From the NCBI GenBank assembly GCA_016284315.1, contig JAEEOO010000030.1, positions 1 to 44,434 on the forward strand: a DNA stretch of 44,434 nucleotides, written 5' to 3'. Position 1 is the first letter of the stretch. Every line of letters starts with the position of its first letter. Under the pieces are notes generated by a model. The model saw nothing but the letters and a program-made list of their open reading frames with translations, had not been told where the DNA came from and ran no database searches. Positions 8,196-16,791 of this stretch are shown piece by piece. This DNA is from Lachnospiraceae bacterium. Lineage in GTDB: Bacteria > Bacillota > Clostridia > Lachnospirales > Lachnospiraceae. The translations under genes and the position numbers were made by a program.

Positions 8196-9608
8196 TCATA
8201 TATTTGACTCGAGTTCTTCAATCGCTTCTATTTCGTCTAAATTAGGTAACTTCTTGTACCATACTCCTGAGAAATATCTCCAGTTACAAATGATGGCTGT
8301 AACGAGCCAAGTTGCGCCTGTTGCCCACCAGATTCCCATCTTTCCGATGAATGCGATCTGGGTAAGTCCGAATGAAAAGATGACTCTGCAGGCAACTTCC
8401 GTGAGGCCGTTGATAAGGGAGAACTTTGCGTCTCCAACGCCGTTAAGAGTTCCTCTGGGTACGTATATAAGTCCGAGAGCAAGGTACATAAAGCAGGTGA
8501 TGTGAACTGCCTGTACGCCAAGCTCGATAACCGGTTCCTCGTTTACAAAGAATCCCACGATGTATCTGCTTAAGAAAAATACAATGGGAATGACGATCAG
8601 GTTATAAATGGTTATCAGGAATACGCCAAGTTTGTAACCGCCCTTAACACGCTTAAGCTTCTTTGCACCAAAGTTCTGACCACAGTAGGTGGTAAGAGAA
8701 CTGCTGATGGCGTTATAAAACATTGAAACAACGATATCAACCTTTGATGTAATGGTGAAGGCTGACATTGCGATATCACCAAAGCTGTTAACTACGCCTT
8801 GAAGAACGATGAGGGAAATGGCGATCATGGAGCTCTGAATGGCAAGGGGAATACCAAGCCTGAAAGAGTGCTTGATGATCTGCATGTTGGGCCGGAGTTC
8901 TTCAATGGTAAGCCTAAAGTAGGGCACCTTTATAAATGCATAAATAAGGCTTATGGTTGCGGAGATTGCCTGAGCAATAACTGTTGCAAGGGCAACACCG
9001 AAAACTCCCATATCAAACTTGATAACGAGCAAAAGGTCCATACCCACATTTAAAAAGCTTGATATTATAAGGAAGATAAGGGGCGTCCTTGAATCTCCCA
9101 AAGCTCTCAATACGGAAGATACGCCGTTATAAAGGGCTATGAATATGATTCCGCAAACCGTTGTACGAAGGTAGATCACCGCGTTTTCAAGGATCACACC
9201 TTCAGGAGTCTGTAAAAGGACCAAAATGGGCCTTGCTAAAGTAAATCCAATGAATGTTACAACGAGAGCGGAGAAAACCAGTACATAAAATGAACTGGAA
9301 ATGGTCTCTTTGATCTTGCCGTCGTCCCCTGCGCCGAAGTACTGGGCAACGATGATTCCGATACCGATGGCAAGACCTGCGCTAAGTGAAAAGAATAAAA
9401 AGCTTAAGGATCCGCAGCTTCCGGTAGCGGCAAGGGCATCTGCGTCAATGAACTTTCCGACGATGACCGAGTCCACCATATTGTAAAACTGCTGGAACAG
9501 GTTGCCGATGAAAAGGGGCAAAGCGAACAACAGGATATGTTTGGTAGGATCTCCGACGGTCATATCGATGGAGTTCTTGGTGTTTTTACGGGTTTCAATA
9601 TCATTCAT
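8196..9608 (-). CDS. MATE-family efflux transporter
   Basis: This 470-residue protein has about twelve predicted membrane helices in two halves. Typical MATE motifs are PLFIGNLFQQFYNMVDSVIV near the N-terminus and RALGDSRTPL in the first half. In the second half it has CGQNFGAKKLKRVKGG and LNGVGDAKFSLINGL. The family exports organic cations, drugs or other small molecules in exchange for Na+ or H+. The length is normal. AGAGGA precedes the ATG at 9608. The first gene of a minus-strand pair with the AraC regulator, it is divergent from the diguanylate cyclase gene. The substrate cannot be told from the sequence. Confidence 0.92.
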   Translation of the reverse strand: MNDIETRKNTKNSIDMTVGDPTKHILLFALPLFIGNLFQQFYNMVDSVIVGKFIDADALAATGSCGSLSFLFFSLSAGLAIGIGIIVAQYFGAGDDGKIKETISSSFYVLVFSALVVTFIGFTLARPILVLLQTPEGVILENAVIYLRTTVCGIIFIALYNGVSSVLRALGDSRTPLIFLIISSFLNVGMDLLLVIKFDMGVFGVALATVIAQAISATISLIYAFIKVPYFRLTIEELRPNMQIIKHSFRLGIPLAIQSSMIAISLIVLQGVVNSFGDIAMSAFTITSKVDIVVSMFYNAISSSLTTYCGQNFGAKKLKRVKGGYKLGVFLITIYNLIVIPIVFFLSRYIVGFFVNEEPVIELGVQAVHITCFMYLALGLIYVPRGTLNGVGDAKFSLINGLTEVACRVIFSFGLTQIAFIGKMGIWWATGATWLVTAIICNWRYFSGVWYKKLPNLDEIEAIEELESNI

Positions 9609-9877
9609 AGCATTTCCTCTTATAAAGACTATTAAATCAAATAGGTTAAGCAGTGGCTAAAACTCAATTTAAATCTTTGGTGCCATTAATGATATATCCC
9701 ACAAACCAAAACAGATATATACATTTTTCACATATTTATATCAAAATATTTCATTTTGGTGGTAAAGTAGTCACTTTTATTATAACAAGGCCATAAAATA
9801 AATAAATAACATTGTTAGAAAATTTAGAAAAATTTTCGTATTTTATTTAAGAAAGAAAGGCAGGCATAGACTCTTGA
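9609..9877. other. AT-rich spacer between divergent genes
   Basis: No gene is seen here. The stretch is very AT-rich. An ATTATA at 9779-9784 would read TATAAT on the minus strand and could be the -10 box of the MATE gene, but no good -35 box is found. A small AAGT/ACTT palindrome lies at about 9765-9776. Confidence 0.4.
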
Positions 9878-9906
9878 TTGCTAGAAAATATGGGCTGTGA
9901 TATAAT
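9878..9906 (+). promoter_or_regulatory. Promoter of the sugar-sensing diguanylate cyclase gene
   Basis: TTGCTA (9878-9883), a 17-base spacer and a perfect TATAAT (9901-9906), with TGA just before the -10 box as in extended -10 promoters. The start codon is 55 bases downstream. Confidence 0.6.
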
Positions 9907-9961
9907 AATTTAGTAGATTTGCAGTTTATCGTTGCTTGATTTCCATGGGCGGAGGACATAT

Positions 9962-12286
9962 ATGGGCAGCGTGAATAGAAAACGTAAATTAATAGGGCTA
10001 CTGGTCAGCGGCATTACAGACATTTTCTCTGCTCAGCTGATCCGTGGAGTTATGCGCGCGGCAAAGGTGCGAGGCGTTGATGTTGTTATTTTCCCGGGAA
10101 AGTATCTGGACAGAGACCTTTCTGATCGTACGGAGATAATGTACGAGTACCAGTTTGCCACGCTTTTTTCATACGCAAATATCGGAACCTGCGACGGACT
10201 TATCATATCTGCCAACAGTATCGGCTGCCATACCAACGAAGAGAGAATGAAGGAATTCGTAGACAGTTATTCAGACATTCCTTCAGTCCTTGTTGCAACC
10301 AGATTTGAAGGCCATACTTGTATTTGTTATGACAATACCAACGCTGTTAAGGAAGGAATTGATTACCTTATTAACCGAGAAGGTTGCAGAAAGGTTTGCG
10401 TTCTTGAAGGACCGGAGTGCAACACCGATGTAATAGAAAGAACCAATGCTTACGTTGAAGCTCTTAAAGCAAACGGAATGTCCTTTGAGCCGGGAATGGC
10501 TGCAAACGGCGATTTCATGGACTCTGAGGAAAGCCGTGAGGCTATGGAAGTTTTGATGCAGAACAATCCTGACATGGATGCCGTTTTTTGCCACAACGAT
10601 AATATGGCCATTGCTGCCTATGATGTGATCAGAAAACATGGTCTTACTCCCGGAACTGATATCAAGGTCCTTGGATACGACAATATCCTTGAAAGCGCAT
10701 CCCTTGATCCACCGCTTGCTACCATAATCGCGGACCCGATTCTCATGGGAGAAGAAGCTCTGACCTGGCTCTTAAGAAAGATGGGTGGAGAAGAGCTTGG
10801 AGATATAACCCTTCCCGCAAAACTTGTGGGCAGAGAATCCCTTGGACCCCAATATGCGGAAGAAAGACTTCATCTTATCACGGATGAAAAGACTCTTCGC
10901 GAAGATTTTTCAGAGATTTACTATAGATATATTAATGAACATACTCCCGAGGAAACGGAAGAAATCTATCAGAAGTTTGAAGTTGTCATGAGAGCGGTGC
11001 TTCGCTCTTTGAGCAAACAGATGGACCTTTCCGAGACTTCTTCGGATATATTAAAGAAGTTTGACGACCTGGTTAAATCCCCGGCCCTTCCTTATATGGA
11101 TACGGAGGCGATGCTGAGATTCGTTGACAGACAGGGAACAAGATCTACGGAATTAAGGAGCGAGGATCCTGTTTCTGCCATGAAGAGCAGAGCCATCGTT
11201 GCGGAAATATACAGGCGCATTATCCAAGCCGGAGAGACCAAGATAAGGGACATTACCCATCAGAAGCTGGAAATGGCTTACGCCACAAAGAATTTCGTTA
11301 AAGAATCCTTGAGCTTCAGACATGGTACCGACCAGAGCTACCAGGTGCTCTTGAGCGACCTTGAGTGGGCGGGGGTAACCGATGGAGCTGTATATATTTA
11401 CGACAGGCCCATTATTCATATGGAGGGAGAGCGATTTGTTCCGCCAAAGACCGGTCTTTTAAAAACCGTAATGAAAGACGGAAAGGTTAAGGTGCCGGCT
11501 GCAGGAAGGCAGAGAAGACAATCAGTTGACCTGATTCCGACAGAACTGTCAAGCGAGCCCAGAAACATGTTGGTAGCGCCCTTGTTCTTCAACGAAGAAC
11601 TATTTGGACTCTTTATCTGTAACATGAGCGAGACTCTTTTCTCAGAGGGAGAGTTCATTATTAACCAGCTTGGGGCAGCGGCCCGTATGCTTGATATCCT
11701 TCGAGAGAATGAGGATAACCAGCAGCGTCTTGAAGATAACCTTTCTTTGATAAGCAAGATGAATGTGGAGCTGGATACCATTTCCAAATCCGACGTTCTT
11801 ACCGGACTTATGAACAGGAGAGGATTTGGCGAGGCGGCCAAGGAGTTCCTTGAAAGGGTCAAGAAGAATGGCGAGCCTTGCATAGTCGGTTATGTAGACA
11901 TGAACAACCTTAAAGTTATCAACGATAAGTTTGGTCACGAAGAGGGAGACTTCTCCCTTAAGAGCATAGCTACGATCCTTTGTAATGTCCTTTGCGGAGG
12001 CAACTCCGTTGTGGGACGTATCGGCGGTGACGAATATGCTTTTATAACCCTTGGATATACTGAGGAAGCTGACACAATCGAGGAGAAGATAAAGACTACC
12101 TTCGCAGAGTTTAATACATCCACAGATAAGCCTTATAACGTTACTGCATCCGTTGGCATGTACCCCATTAAGGGCAACGAAAAGATCAGCCTTGATGATG
12201 CACTGTCCTATGCTGATGAAGCCCTTTATGTGGCTAAACTGACCAAGGATAGGAATGTACTCAAGACAAACGTACCGGGATTTTAG
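9962..12286 (+). CDS. LacI-like ligand-binding domain fused to diguanylate cyclase
   Basis: This is a 774-residue protein from the ATG at 9962, chosen because GGAGG lies eight bases before it; an upstream in-frame TTG at 9932 has no such site. Residues 6-300 match the sugar-binding domain of LacI regulators (KLIGLLVSGITDIFSAQLIRG, VLGYDNILESASLDPPLATI), but the DNA-binding helix-turn-helix is absent. A helical region and a GAF-like domain (about 430-575) follow. The C-terminal GGDEF domain starts at Asp611 (DVLTGLMNRRGF) and has GGDEY at 688-692, so it should make cyclic di-GMP from GTP. The usual RxxD inhibitory site before it reads GGNS, so product inhibition is probably missing. There is no signal peptide or membrane helix; a cytoplasmic sugar would be the signal (inference). 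Confidence 0.9.
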   Translation: MGSVNRKRKLIGLLVSGITDIFSAQLIRGVMRAAKVRGVDVVIFPGKYLDRDLSDRTEIMYEYQFATLFSYANIGTCDGLIISANSIGCHTNEERMKEFVDSYSDIPSVLVATRFEGHTCICYDNTNAVKEGIDYLINREGCRKVCVLEGPECNTDVIERTNAYVEALKANGMSFEPGMAANGDFMDSEESREAMEVLMQNNPDMDAVFCHNDNMAIAAYDVIRKHGLTPGTDIKVLGYDNILESASLDPPLATIIADPILMGEEALTWLLRKMGGEELGDITLPAKLVGRESLGPQYAEERLHLITDEKTLREDFSEIYYRYINEHTPEETEEIYQKFEVVMRAVLRSLSKQMDLSETSSDILKKFDDLVKSPALPYMDTEAMLRFVDRQGTRSTELRSEDPVSAMKSRAIVAEIYRRIIQAGETKIRDITHQKLEMAYATKNFVKESLSFRHGTDQSYQVLLSDLEWAGVTDGAVYIYDRPIIHMEGERFVPPKTGLLKTVMKDGKVKVPAAGRQRRQSVDLIPTELSSEPRNMLVAPLFFNEELFGLFICNMSETLFSEGEFIINQLGAAARMLDILRENEDNQQRLEDNLSLISKMNVELDTISKSDVLTGLMNRRGFGEAAKEFLERVKKNGEPCIVGYVDMNNLKVINDKFGHEEGDFSLKSIATILCNVLCGGNSVVGRIGGDEYAFITLGYTEEADTIEEKIKTTFAEFNTSTDKPYNVTASVGMYPIKGNEKISLDDALSYADEALYVAKLTKDRNVLKTNVPGF

Positions 12287-12330
12287 GGAATGCAGCTCGT
12301 TCGAAGCAATGATACTAAATAATTCGAAAC

Positions 12331-12362
12331 AAAAAAGGAAGCGCATCTGCACTTCCTTTTTC
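12331..12362. terminator. Bidirectional terminator between convergent genes
   Basis: AAAAAGGAAG and CTTCCTTTTT pair around a ten-base loop, giving a T-run on either strand. It serves the cyclase gene and the convergent XRE gene. Confidence 0.85.
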
Positions 12363-12391
12363 TTATATACATATAGATAAGTCTGTAATAC

Positions 12392-12727
12392 TTAACCGAT
12401 GGTCTTGTTGTAGAAAGCGATAACTTTGTTAAATGCTTTCTCATCGGCAGCCTTGAGACCCTTTACAAGAGCAAAGAGATCGGGGTCTTCTTTCTTTGTT
12501 ACAACGATCCTGTCGGGAGTAGAAGTCTTTTTGGCTCCGCTGAGGTACTCATAAGAAACACCAAACTTCTCGGCGATGAACTGAGCGGTCTGGAATGAAG
12601 GAGTACGCTCTCCGCGCTCATATCTTCCATATCCCATTGCAGACATGTTGAGAAGTCTTGCTGCTTCAGCTCTGGTGAGGCCAAGCTTCTTTCTTGCTGC
12701 TTCCAATCTTTCAGGCATAAAGTCCAT
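12392..12727 (-). CDS. XRE-family helix-turn-helix regulator
   Basis: This 111-residue protein has a classic XRE/Cro-type DNA-binding domain at residues 5-62 (ARKKLGLTRAEAARLLNMSA, then YERGERTPSFQTAQFIAEKFGVSYEYLSG). A basic linker and a short helical tail (LFALVKGLKAADEKAFNKVI) of unknown role follow. GGAGG precedes the ATG at 12727. It is divergent from the oligopeptide transporter operon across a 447-base spacer, so it may control that operon or itself. The 16-bp palindrome at 13058-13073 is a candidate target; this is inference only. Confidence 0.88.
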   Translation of the reverse strand: MDFMPERLEAARKKLGLTRAEAARLLNMSAMGYGRYERGERTPSFQTAQFIAEKFGVSYEYLSGAKKTSTPDRIVVTKKEDPDLFALVKGLKAADEKAFNKVIAFYNKTIG

Positions 12728-12999
12728 AACTAATTCCTCCTTATATTATAATAATGAAAAGCAATTAATTAAAAAAACGACTGTCTAAAAAGAAAAAATG
12801 GAACGGTAAAAAATATATGTAACCAATGGATATAATATCATGTATTGAGAAATTTTTCAACCACAACATATGGGCACTATACGGAAACTCTGCATAATGA
12901 TACATATTAAATATGATCAAGAAATCACGGCTTTAAGGACACTATAACCGGTAATAATAGGAAACTTTAGCAAGTTTTTATTTTTTTTGGTTATGTAAA
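12728..12999. other. AT-rich divergent spacer, no gene seen
   Basis: No reading frame with a ribosome site is present. TATAAT occurs on the minus strand just upstream of the XRE ribosome site (about 12742-12752) and may be its -10 box, but no matching -35 box is clear. Confidence 0.4.
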
Positions 13000-13028
13000 T
13001 TGATTTATTTTATCATCCGTGCTATACT
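13000..13028 (+). promoter_or_regulatory. Promoter of the opp operon
   Basis: TTGATT (13000-13005), a 17-base spacer and TATACT (13023-13028). The transcript would carry a leader of about 140 bases before oppA. Confidence 0.7.
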
Positions 13029-13057
13029 TTGTATGCTTGTTTCTTGGAAAACGTGGA

Positions 13058-13073
13058 TTATTGTATACAATAA
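13058..13073. promoter_or_regulatory. 16-bp perfect palindrome in the oppA leader, possible operator
   Basis: TTATTGTATACAATAA is a perfect palindrome about 25 bases downstream of the predicted start point. Its symmetry suits a dimeric repressor. The divergently encoded XRE protein is one candidate; other global regulators are equally possible. Confidence 0.5.
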
Positions 13074-13174
13074 CACAATATCCCACTCCACAATCGTTCC
13101 CGTCTGTGATATTTCTTATAATATTATAGAAAACGGGTTAAATAGATTGAAAATTTTTTTAGGAGGAACCATTT

Positions 13175-15625
13175 ATGAAAAAGTGGAACAAAGCACTTGC
13201 GGCTGTTCTCGCTCTTACTATGGTAGCCGGCATGCTTGCAGGCTGCTCTAAGAAGACCCCTGATCAGCCCGTTGTCGATGGCGACAACACCGTCGTTTCT
13301 ACAGACGACAACAACACAGTTGCTGCAGCCGGAAAAGATTACACATATCATGCGTATTCAACCGCACTTGCAGATAACTGGAACCCTCACACCTGGGAAA
13401 CCAATGCAGATGACAACATGAGAAGATACTTCAAGACCATGCTTGTTGACACTACTGTTAAGGATTCAGAGGCCGGTGAATATCAGCTCATCTGGGAAGG
13501 CGCTACTTCAATCGAAGACGTAACCGCAGATCACCAGGATGACCTTGACAAGTACGGATGTAACCTTCCCGAAGGAAAGACTTCCGCAGACATCACCGAG
13601 GGTTACGTTTACGAGATCAAGCTTAATCCTGAGCTTGCTTGGGAAGATGGAACACCCATCAACGCTGATACATTTGTTTACTCAATGCAGCAGCTCCTTA
13701 ACCCCGACATGCTCAACTATCGTGCTAACAACTACTACGACGGCGACTATGCTGTTGCAGGTGGACGCAAGTACTACTATTCAAAGACCGAAGGCTACTA
13801 TGTTCCTTTGACCAATCACTTCGACTCGTTCGCAGCTGCACAGGAAGCAGGCGATGTGTTCGCAAATGCTTGGGATCTTTGGAACGCACAGGGCTACATC
13901 GATGCTGACGGAAACGAAGTTCCTCAGTATGTAAATGTTACCGATGAGACTGTTTACAGCGCGGACGGTGCAGGCGATGACGCTTTCTCCGGTGTTGATC
14001 TTGCTGCATACGGCGATGCATATCCTGAGTACTTTTACGTATGGGAAAACAACGAAGATCTTGGCGCAAGCTTCGATGTTGTAGGTTTCTACAAGGTTGA
14101 TGATTATACTCTTCGTTATGTTGGACAGGAAGCTACCGATTACAACCTTATGGTTATCGGACATCTTGGAGACTTGGACGTTGTTTATGAGCCCCTTTAC
14201 GAGTCACTTAAGGACACCACCGGTGATCTTGTGACTACCAGCTACGGTACTTCAAAAGAGACTACCGTATCTTACGGTGTATGGAAGCTTGATTCCTTCC
14301 AGGATGACAAGCAGGTTGTTCTTACCCGTAACGAGAACTGGTTCGGTTGGGAGCAGGATGAGAACGGAAACCTCGTTTCTTACACCTTAGTTCCCATCGA
14401 TGGCGAAATCAGACAGCAGTATCAGACCACCAAGATCGTTATCGACGTTATGACCGATGACGCTGCTAAGCAGGCATTCCTCAAGGGCGAACTTGATACA
14501 TGGGTACCTTCAAGCGCAGACCTTACTACTTATGGTCTTTCTGATAAGATGTACAAGGCTCCCGAGACCTACACTGAGAGACTCTTCTTCAACTGTGGTC
14601 TTGATAACCTTAAGGAGATGGATGCTTCAAAGGGCAACACCAACTCTGTAGTACTTAGCAATGAAAACTTCCGTAAGGCATTCTCACTCTGCATCGATCG
14701 TTCAGAGTGGGTTGGAAAGACAGCAGGATTCATTCCCGCATACGCTATCCTTAACAGCCTTTACTACTATGATTTCTACAACGATCCTACTTCAAAGTAC
14801 AGAGCTACCGACGAAGCTATGCAGGCTATCTGCAATGTTTACGGCGTAGAGTACGGCGAGGGCAAGGCATATGCAACTCTTGAGGATGCATACAACTCAA
14901 TCAACGGATACAACCTTACCGAAGCTAAGGAACTTATGGCAACTGCTTGTCAGGAACTTGTTGATGCAGGCCTTTACACCGCAGGACAGGATATCCACGT
15001 TCGTGTTGCTTGGATGAAGGGACCCCTTGATTCTGATGCAGAAGCTCAGGTATCTCTCCTTCAGGACTACTTAAATGCAGCTATGGACGGATCCGGATTT
15101 GGTAAGATCACTCTTGAAGCACTCGGAAGCATAACCGATCGTTACGGTGACACTGCTAAGGGTGAGTACGCAATCGGATACGGCGCATGGGGTGGTGCAG
15201 CATTCTATCCCTTCACCATCTTCCAGGTATACTGCGATCCCGACTATGTTTCAATCCACGAGGCAGGATGCTGGGATCCTAAGACCGAGACTCTTACCCT
15301 TAATGTTAAGGGTGAAGATGTAACCATGACTTGGCAGGAGTGGTCAAGCTGCATGGCCGGTACCGGTAAGTTCGCAGCTGAAGACTTCAAGACTAAGCTT
15401 GGAATCCTTGCAGGAATCGAAGAAAATTACATCGAGAAATATTACTGCATCCCTCTTGCAAGCATGAGTACCTGTGAGATGATCTCTTACAAGGTTAACT
15501 ATGCAGCAGAGGAGTACAACGTAATGTATGGCTTTGGTGGCATTCGTCTTATGACTTACAACTATGACGATGCTGAGTGGGCTGAGTTCGTTGCTTCTCA
15601 GAGCGGTGCATTAAGCTACGAATAA
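13175..15625 (+). CDS. oppA: Oligopeptide-binding lipoprotein OppA (enlarged)
   Basis: This is an 816-residue family 5 solute-binding lipoprotein. It has signal peptide MKKWNKALAAVLALTMVAGM, lipobox LAGC (Cys24) and an Asp/Thr-rich linker. Family features include KLNPELAWEDGTPINADTFV near residue 150-168 and FRKAFSLCIDRSEW in the second half. Usual members are about 550 residues. Here an extra acidic and Tyr-rich segment of about 80 residues lies between residues 175 and 305, and the C-terminal half is also longer. AGGAGG precedes the ATG. Highly restricted codon use suggests strong expression. It would capture peptides outside the membrane for the OppBCDF complex encoded next. Peptide rather than nickel or sugar specificity rests on the company of OppD/OppF-type ATPases. 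Confidence 0.9.
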   Translation: MKKWNKALAAVLALTMVAGMLAGCSKKTPDQPVVDGDNTVVSTDDNNTVAAAGKDYTYHAYSTALADNWNPHTWETNADDNMRRYFKTMLVDTTVKDSEAGEYQLIWEGATSIEDVTADHQDDLDKYGCNLPEGKTSADITEGYVYEIKLNPELAWEDGTPINADTFVYSMQQLLNPDMLNYRANNYYDGDYAVAGGRKYYYSKTEGYYVPLTNHFDSFAAAQEAGDVFANAWDLWNAQGYIDADGNEVPQYVNVTDETVYSADGAGDDAFSGVDLAAYGDAYPEYFYVWENNEDLGASFDVVGFYKVDDYTLRYVGQEATDYNLMVIGHLGDLDVVYEPLYESLKDTTGDLVTTSYGTSKETTVSYGVWKLDSFQDDKQVVLTRNENWFGWEQDENGNLVSYTLVPIDGEIRQQYQTTKIVIDVMTDDAAKQAFLKGELDTWVPSSADLTTYGLSDKMYKAPETYTERLFFNCGLDNLKEMDASKGNTNSVVLSNENFRKAFSLCIDRSEWVGKTAGFIPAYAILNSLYYYDFYNDPTSKYRATDEAMQAICNVYGVEYGEGKAYATLEDAYNSINGYNLTEAKELMATACQELVDAGLYTAGQDIHVRVAWMKGPLDSDAEAQVSLLQDYLNAAMDGSGFGKITLEALGSITDRYGDTAKGEYAIGYGAWGGAAFYPFTIFQVYCDPDYVSIHEAGCWDPKTETLTLNVKGEDVTMTWQEWSSCMAGTGKFAAEDFKTKLGILAGIEENYIEKYYCIPLASMSTCEMISYKVNYAAEEYNVMYGFGGIRLMTYNYDDAEWAEFVASQSGALSYE

Positions 15626-15663
15626 TAGCTGATATGAACGGTAATTAAAGCATGAAAATGCGT

Positions 15664-15687
15664 GGAGGGGCACGTTGTTGCCCCTCC
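15664..15687 (+). other. GC-rich hairpin after oppA without a T-run
   Basis: GGAGGGGCA (15664-15672) and TGCCCCTCC (15679-15687) form a nine-base-pair stem. With no T-run after it, this is more likely a 3'-end stabiliser or pause site that favours oppA mRNA over the downstream genes than a full terminator. Confidence 0.6.
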
Positions 15688-15707
15688 AATTCGCGTGTAA
15701 ACACAAT

Positions 15708-15770
15708 ATAAAAACTGTTTTTTTCCTGATGTCGCTGTAAAAGCGGCACATGGAAAAGCATAGTTTTTAT
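15708..15770. repeat. 63-base long imperfect hairpin between oppA and oppB
   Basis: ATAAAAACT (15708-15716) pairs with AGTTTTTAT (15762-15770). Inside, TTTTCC pairs with GGAAAA, TGT with ACA and CGCT with AGCG around the loop GTAAA (15737-15741). Nearly the whole stretch is in one stem. It could be a leader RNA structure or a tiny MITE-like insertion; no T-run follows. Confidence 0.6.
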
Positions 15771-15824
15771 GTTTTAAATGTAATTAATATATAACTAAAC
15801 TTGACGTACGGAGGTTTTTTCCCA

Positions 15825-16790
15825 ATGCGAATGTTCAAATACGTGCTAAAGCGTATTGCGCTAATGTTTTTTGTTCTTTTTGTTATCACTACGATAGCAT
15901 TTGTCCTCATCAGGATACTTCCCAGAGACTTGCCTCTTGAGGCTTCTCAGAAGGAGGCAATCCTTGCAAGATGGGAAGCACTAGGTTATAACGAGCCCCT
16001 TCTTATCCAATATGGAATTTATTGGAAAAATATCATAACCAAATGGGACTTTGGTACCAGCTGGCAGATTGCTTATCGTAAACCCGCATGGGACCTTCTT
16101 GTTAGCCGTCTGACTCCCACTGTACTCATCAACGTATACTCACTTTTATTCTCAATCCCTCTTGGACTTGCTCTCGGCGTATTCGCCGCGATCAAGAAGA
16201 ATAAGTGGCAGGATAACGTTATCAGTACATTGGTTATCGTGTTCATATCCGTACCAAGCTATGTATACGCATTCCTCGTTCAGTATATTTTCTTCTTCAA
16301 ACTTGGATGGCTTCCTCTTCAGCTCTATTCACTTGCTGATGCGGGAAATACATACTTTAGCTGGAAGATGTTCCATTCAATGATCGGCCCCGTTCTTGCC
16401 ATGAGTTTTGGTGAGATCGCCGGACTTTGCCGTTTCTCAAGAGCGGAGCTTACAGAGACCCTTACATCCGATTACATGCTTCTTGCCAGAACCAAAGGCC
16501 TTACCAGAGCCCAGGCAACTGCAAGACATGCATTCAAGAATGCTATGGTGCCCGTACTTCCTTCCATTATCGGTAGCTTTGTATCCATCATGGGTGGATC
16601 AATGATCATCGAGAAGATCTTCTCCGTTCCCGGTGTTGGTCCTCTTTACCTCACAGCTATCGGAACCCTTGACTATGATGTGTTCATGCTTGACAGCTTG
16701 TTCTACACATTCATTGGTCTTATTGGTGGTATCATCATCGACTTGAGTTATGGATTTATCGATCCTAGAATCAGAATGGGAGAGAAATAA
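15825..16790 (+). CDS. oppB: Oligopeptide ABC transporter permease OppB
   Basis: This 321-residue permease begins MRMFKYVLKRIALMFFVLFV, the typical OppB/DppB start. It has six predicted helices. The coupling loop near residue 215 (LTSDYMLLARTKGLTRAQAT) is followed by the conserved PSIIGSFVSIMGGSMIIEKI and FSVPGVGPLY. The length is normal, unlike its partners. The ATG at 15825 is used because GGAGG lies ten bases upstream; the in-frame TTG at 15801 has none. The next gene starts one base after its stop codon. It forms the channel with OppC. Confidence 0.92.
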   Translation: MRMFKYVLKRIALMFFVLFVITTIAFVLIRILPRDLPLEASQKEAILARWEALGYNEPLLIQYGIYWKNIITKWDFGTSWQIAYRKPAWDLLVSRLTPTVLINVYSLLFSIPLGLALGVFAAIKKNKWQDNVISTLVIVFISVPSYVYAFLVQYIFFFKLGWLPLQLYSLADAGNTYFSWKMFHSMIGPVLAMSFGEIAGLCRFSRAELTETLTSDYMLLARTKGLTRAQATARHAFKNAMVPVLPSIIGSFVSIMGGSMIIEKIFSVPGVGPLYLTAIGTLDYDVFMLDSLFYTFIGLIGGIIIDLSYGFIDPRIRMGEK

Positions 16791-16791
16791 A

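Noticed and set aside
11642-12352. Antisense open frame of 236 codons opposite the GGDEF domain
   Set aside because: No ribosome site and no recognisable motif; the plus strand holds an intact diguanylate cyclase and a shared terminator crosses the frame.
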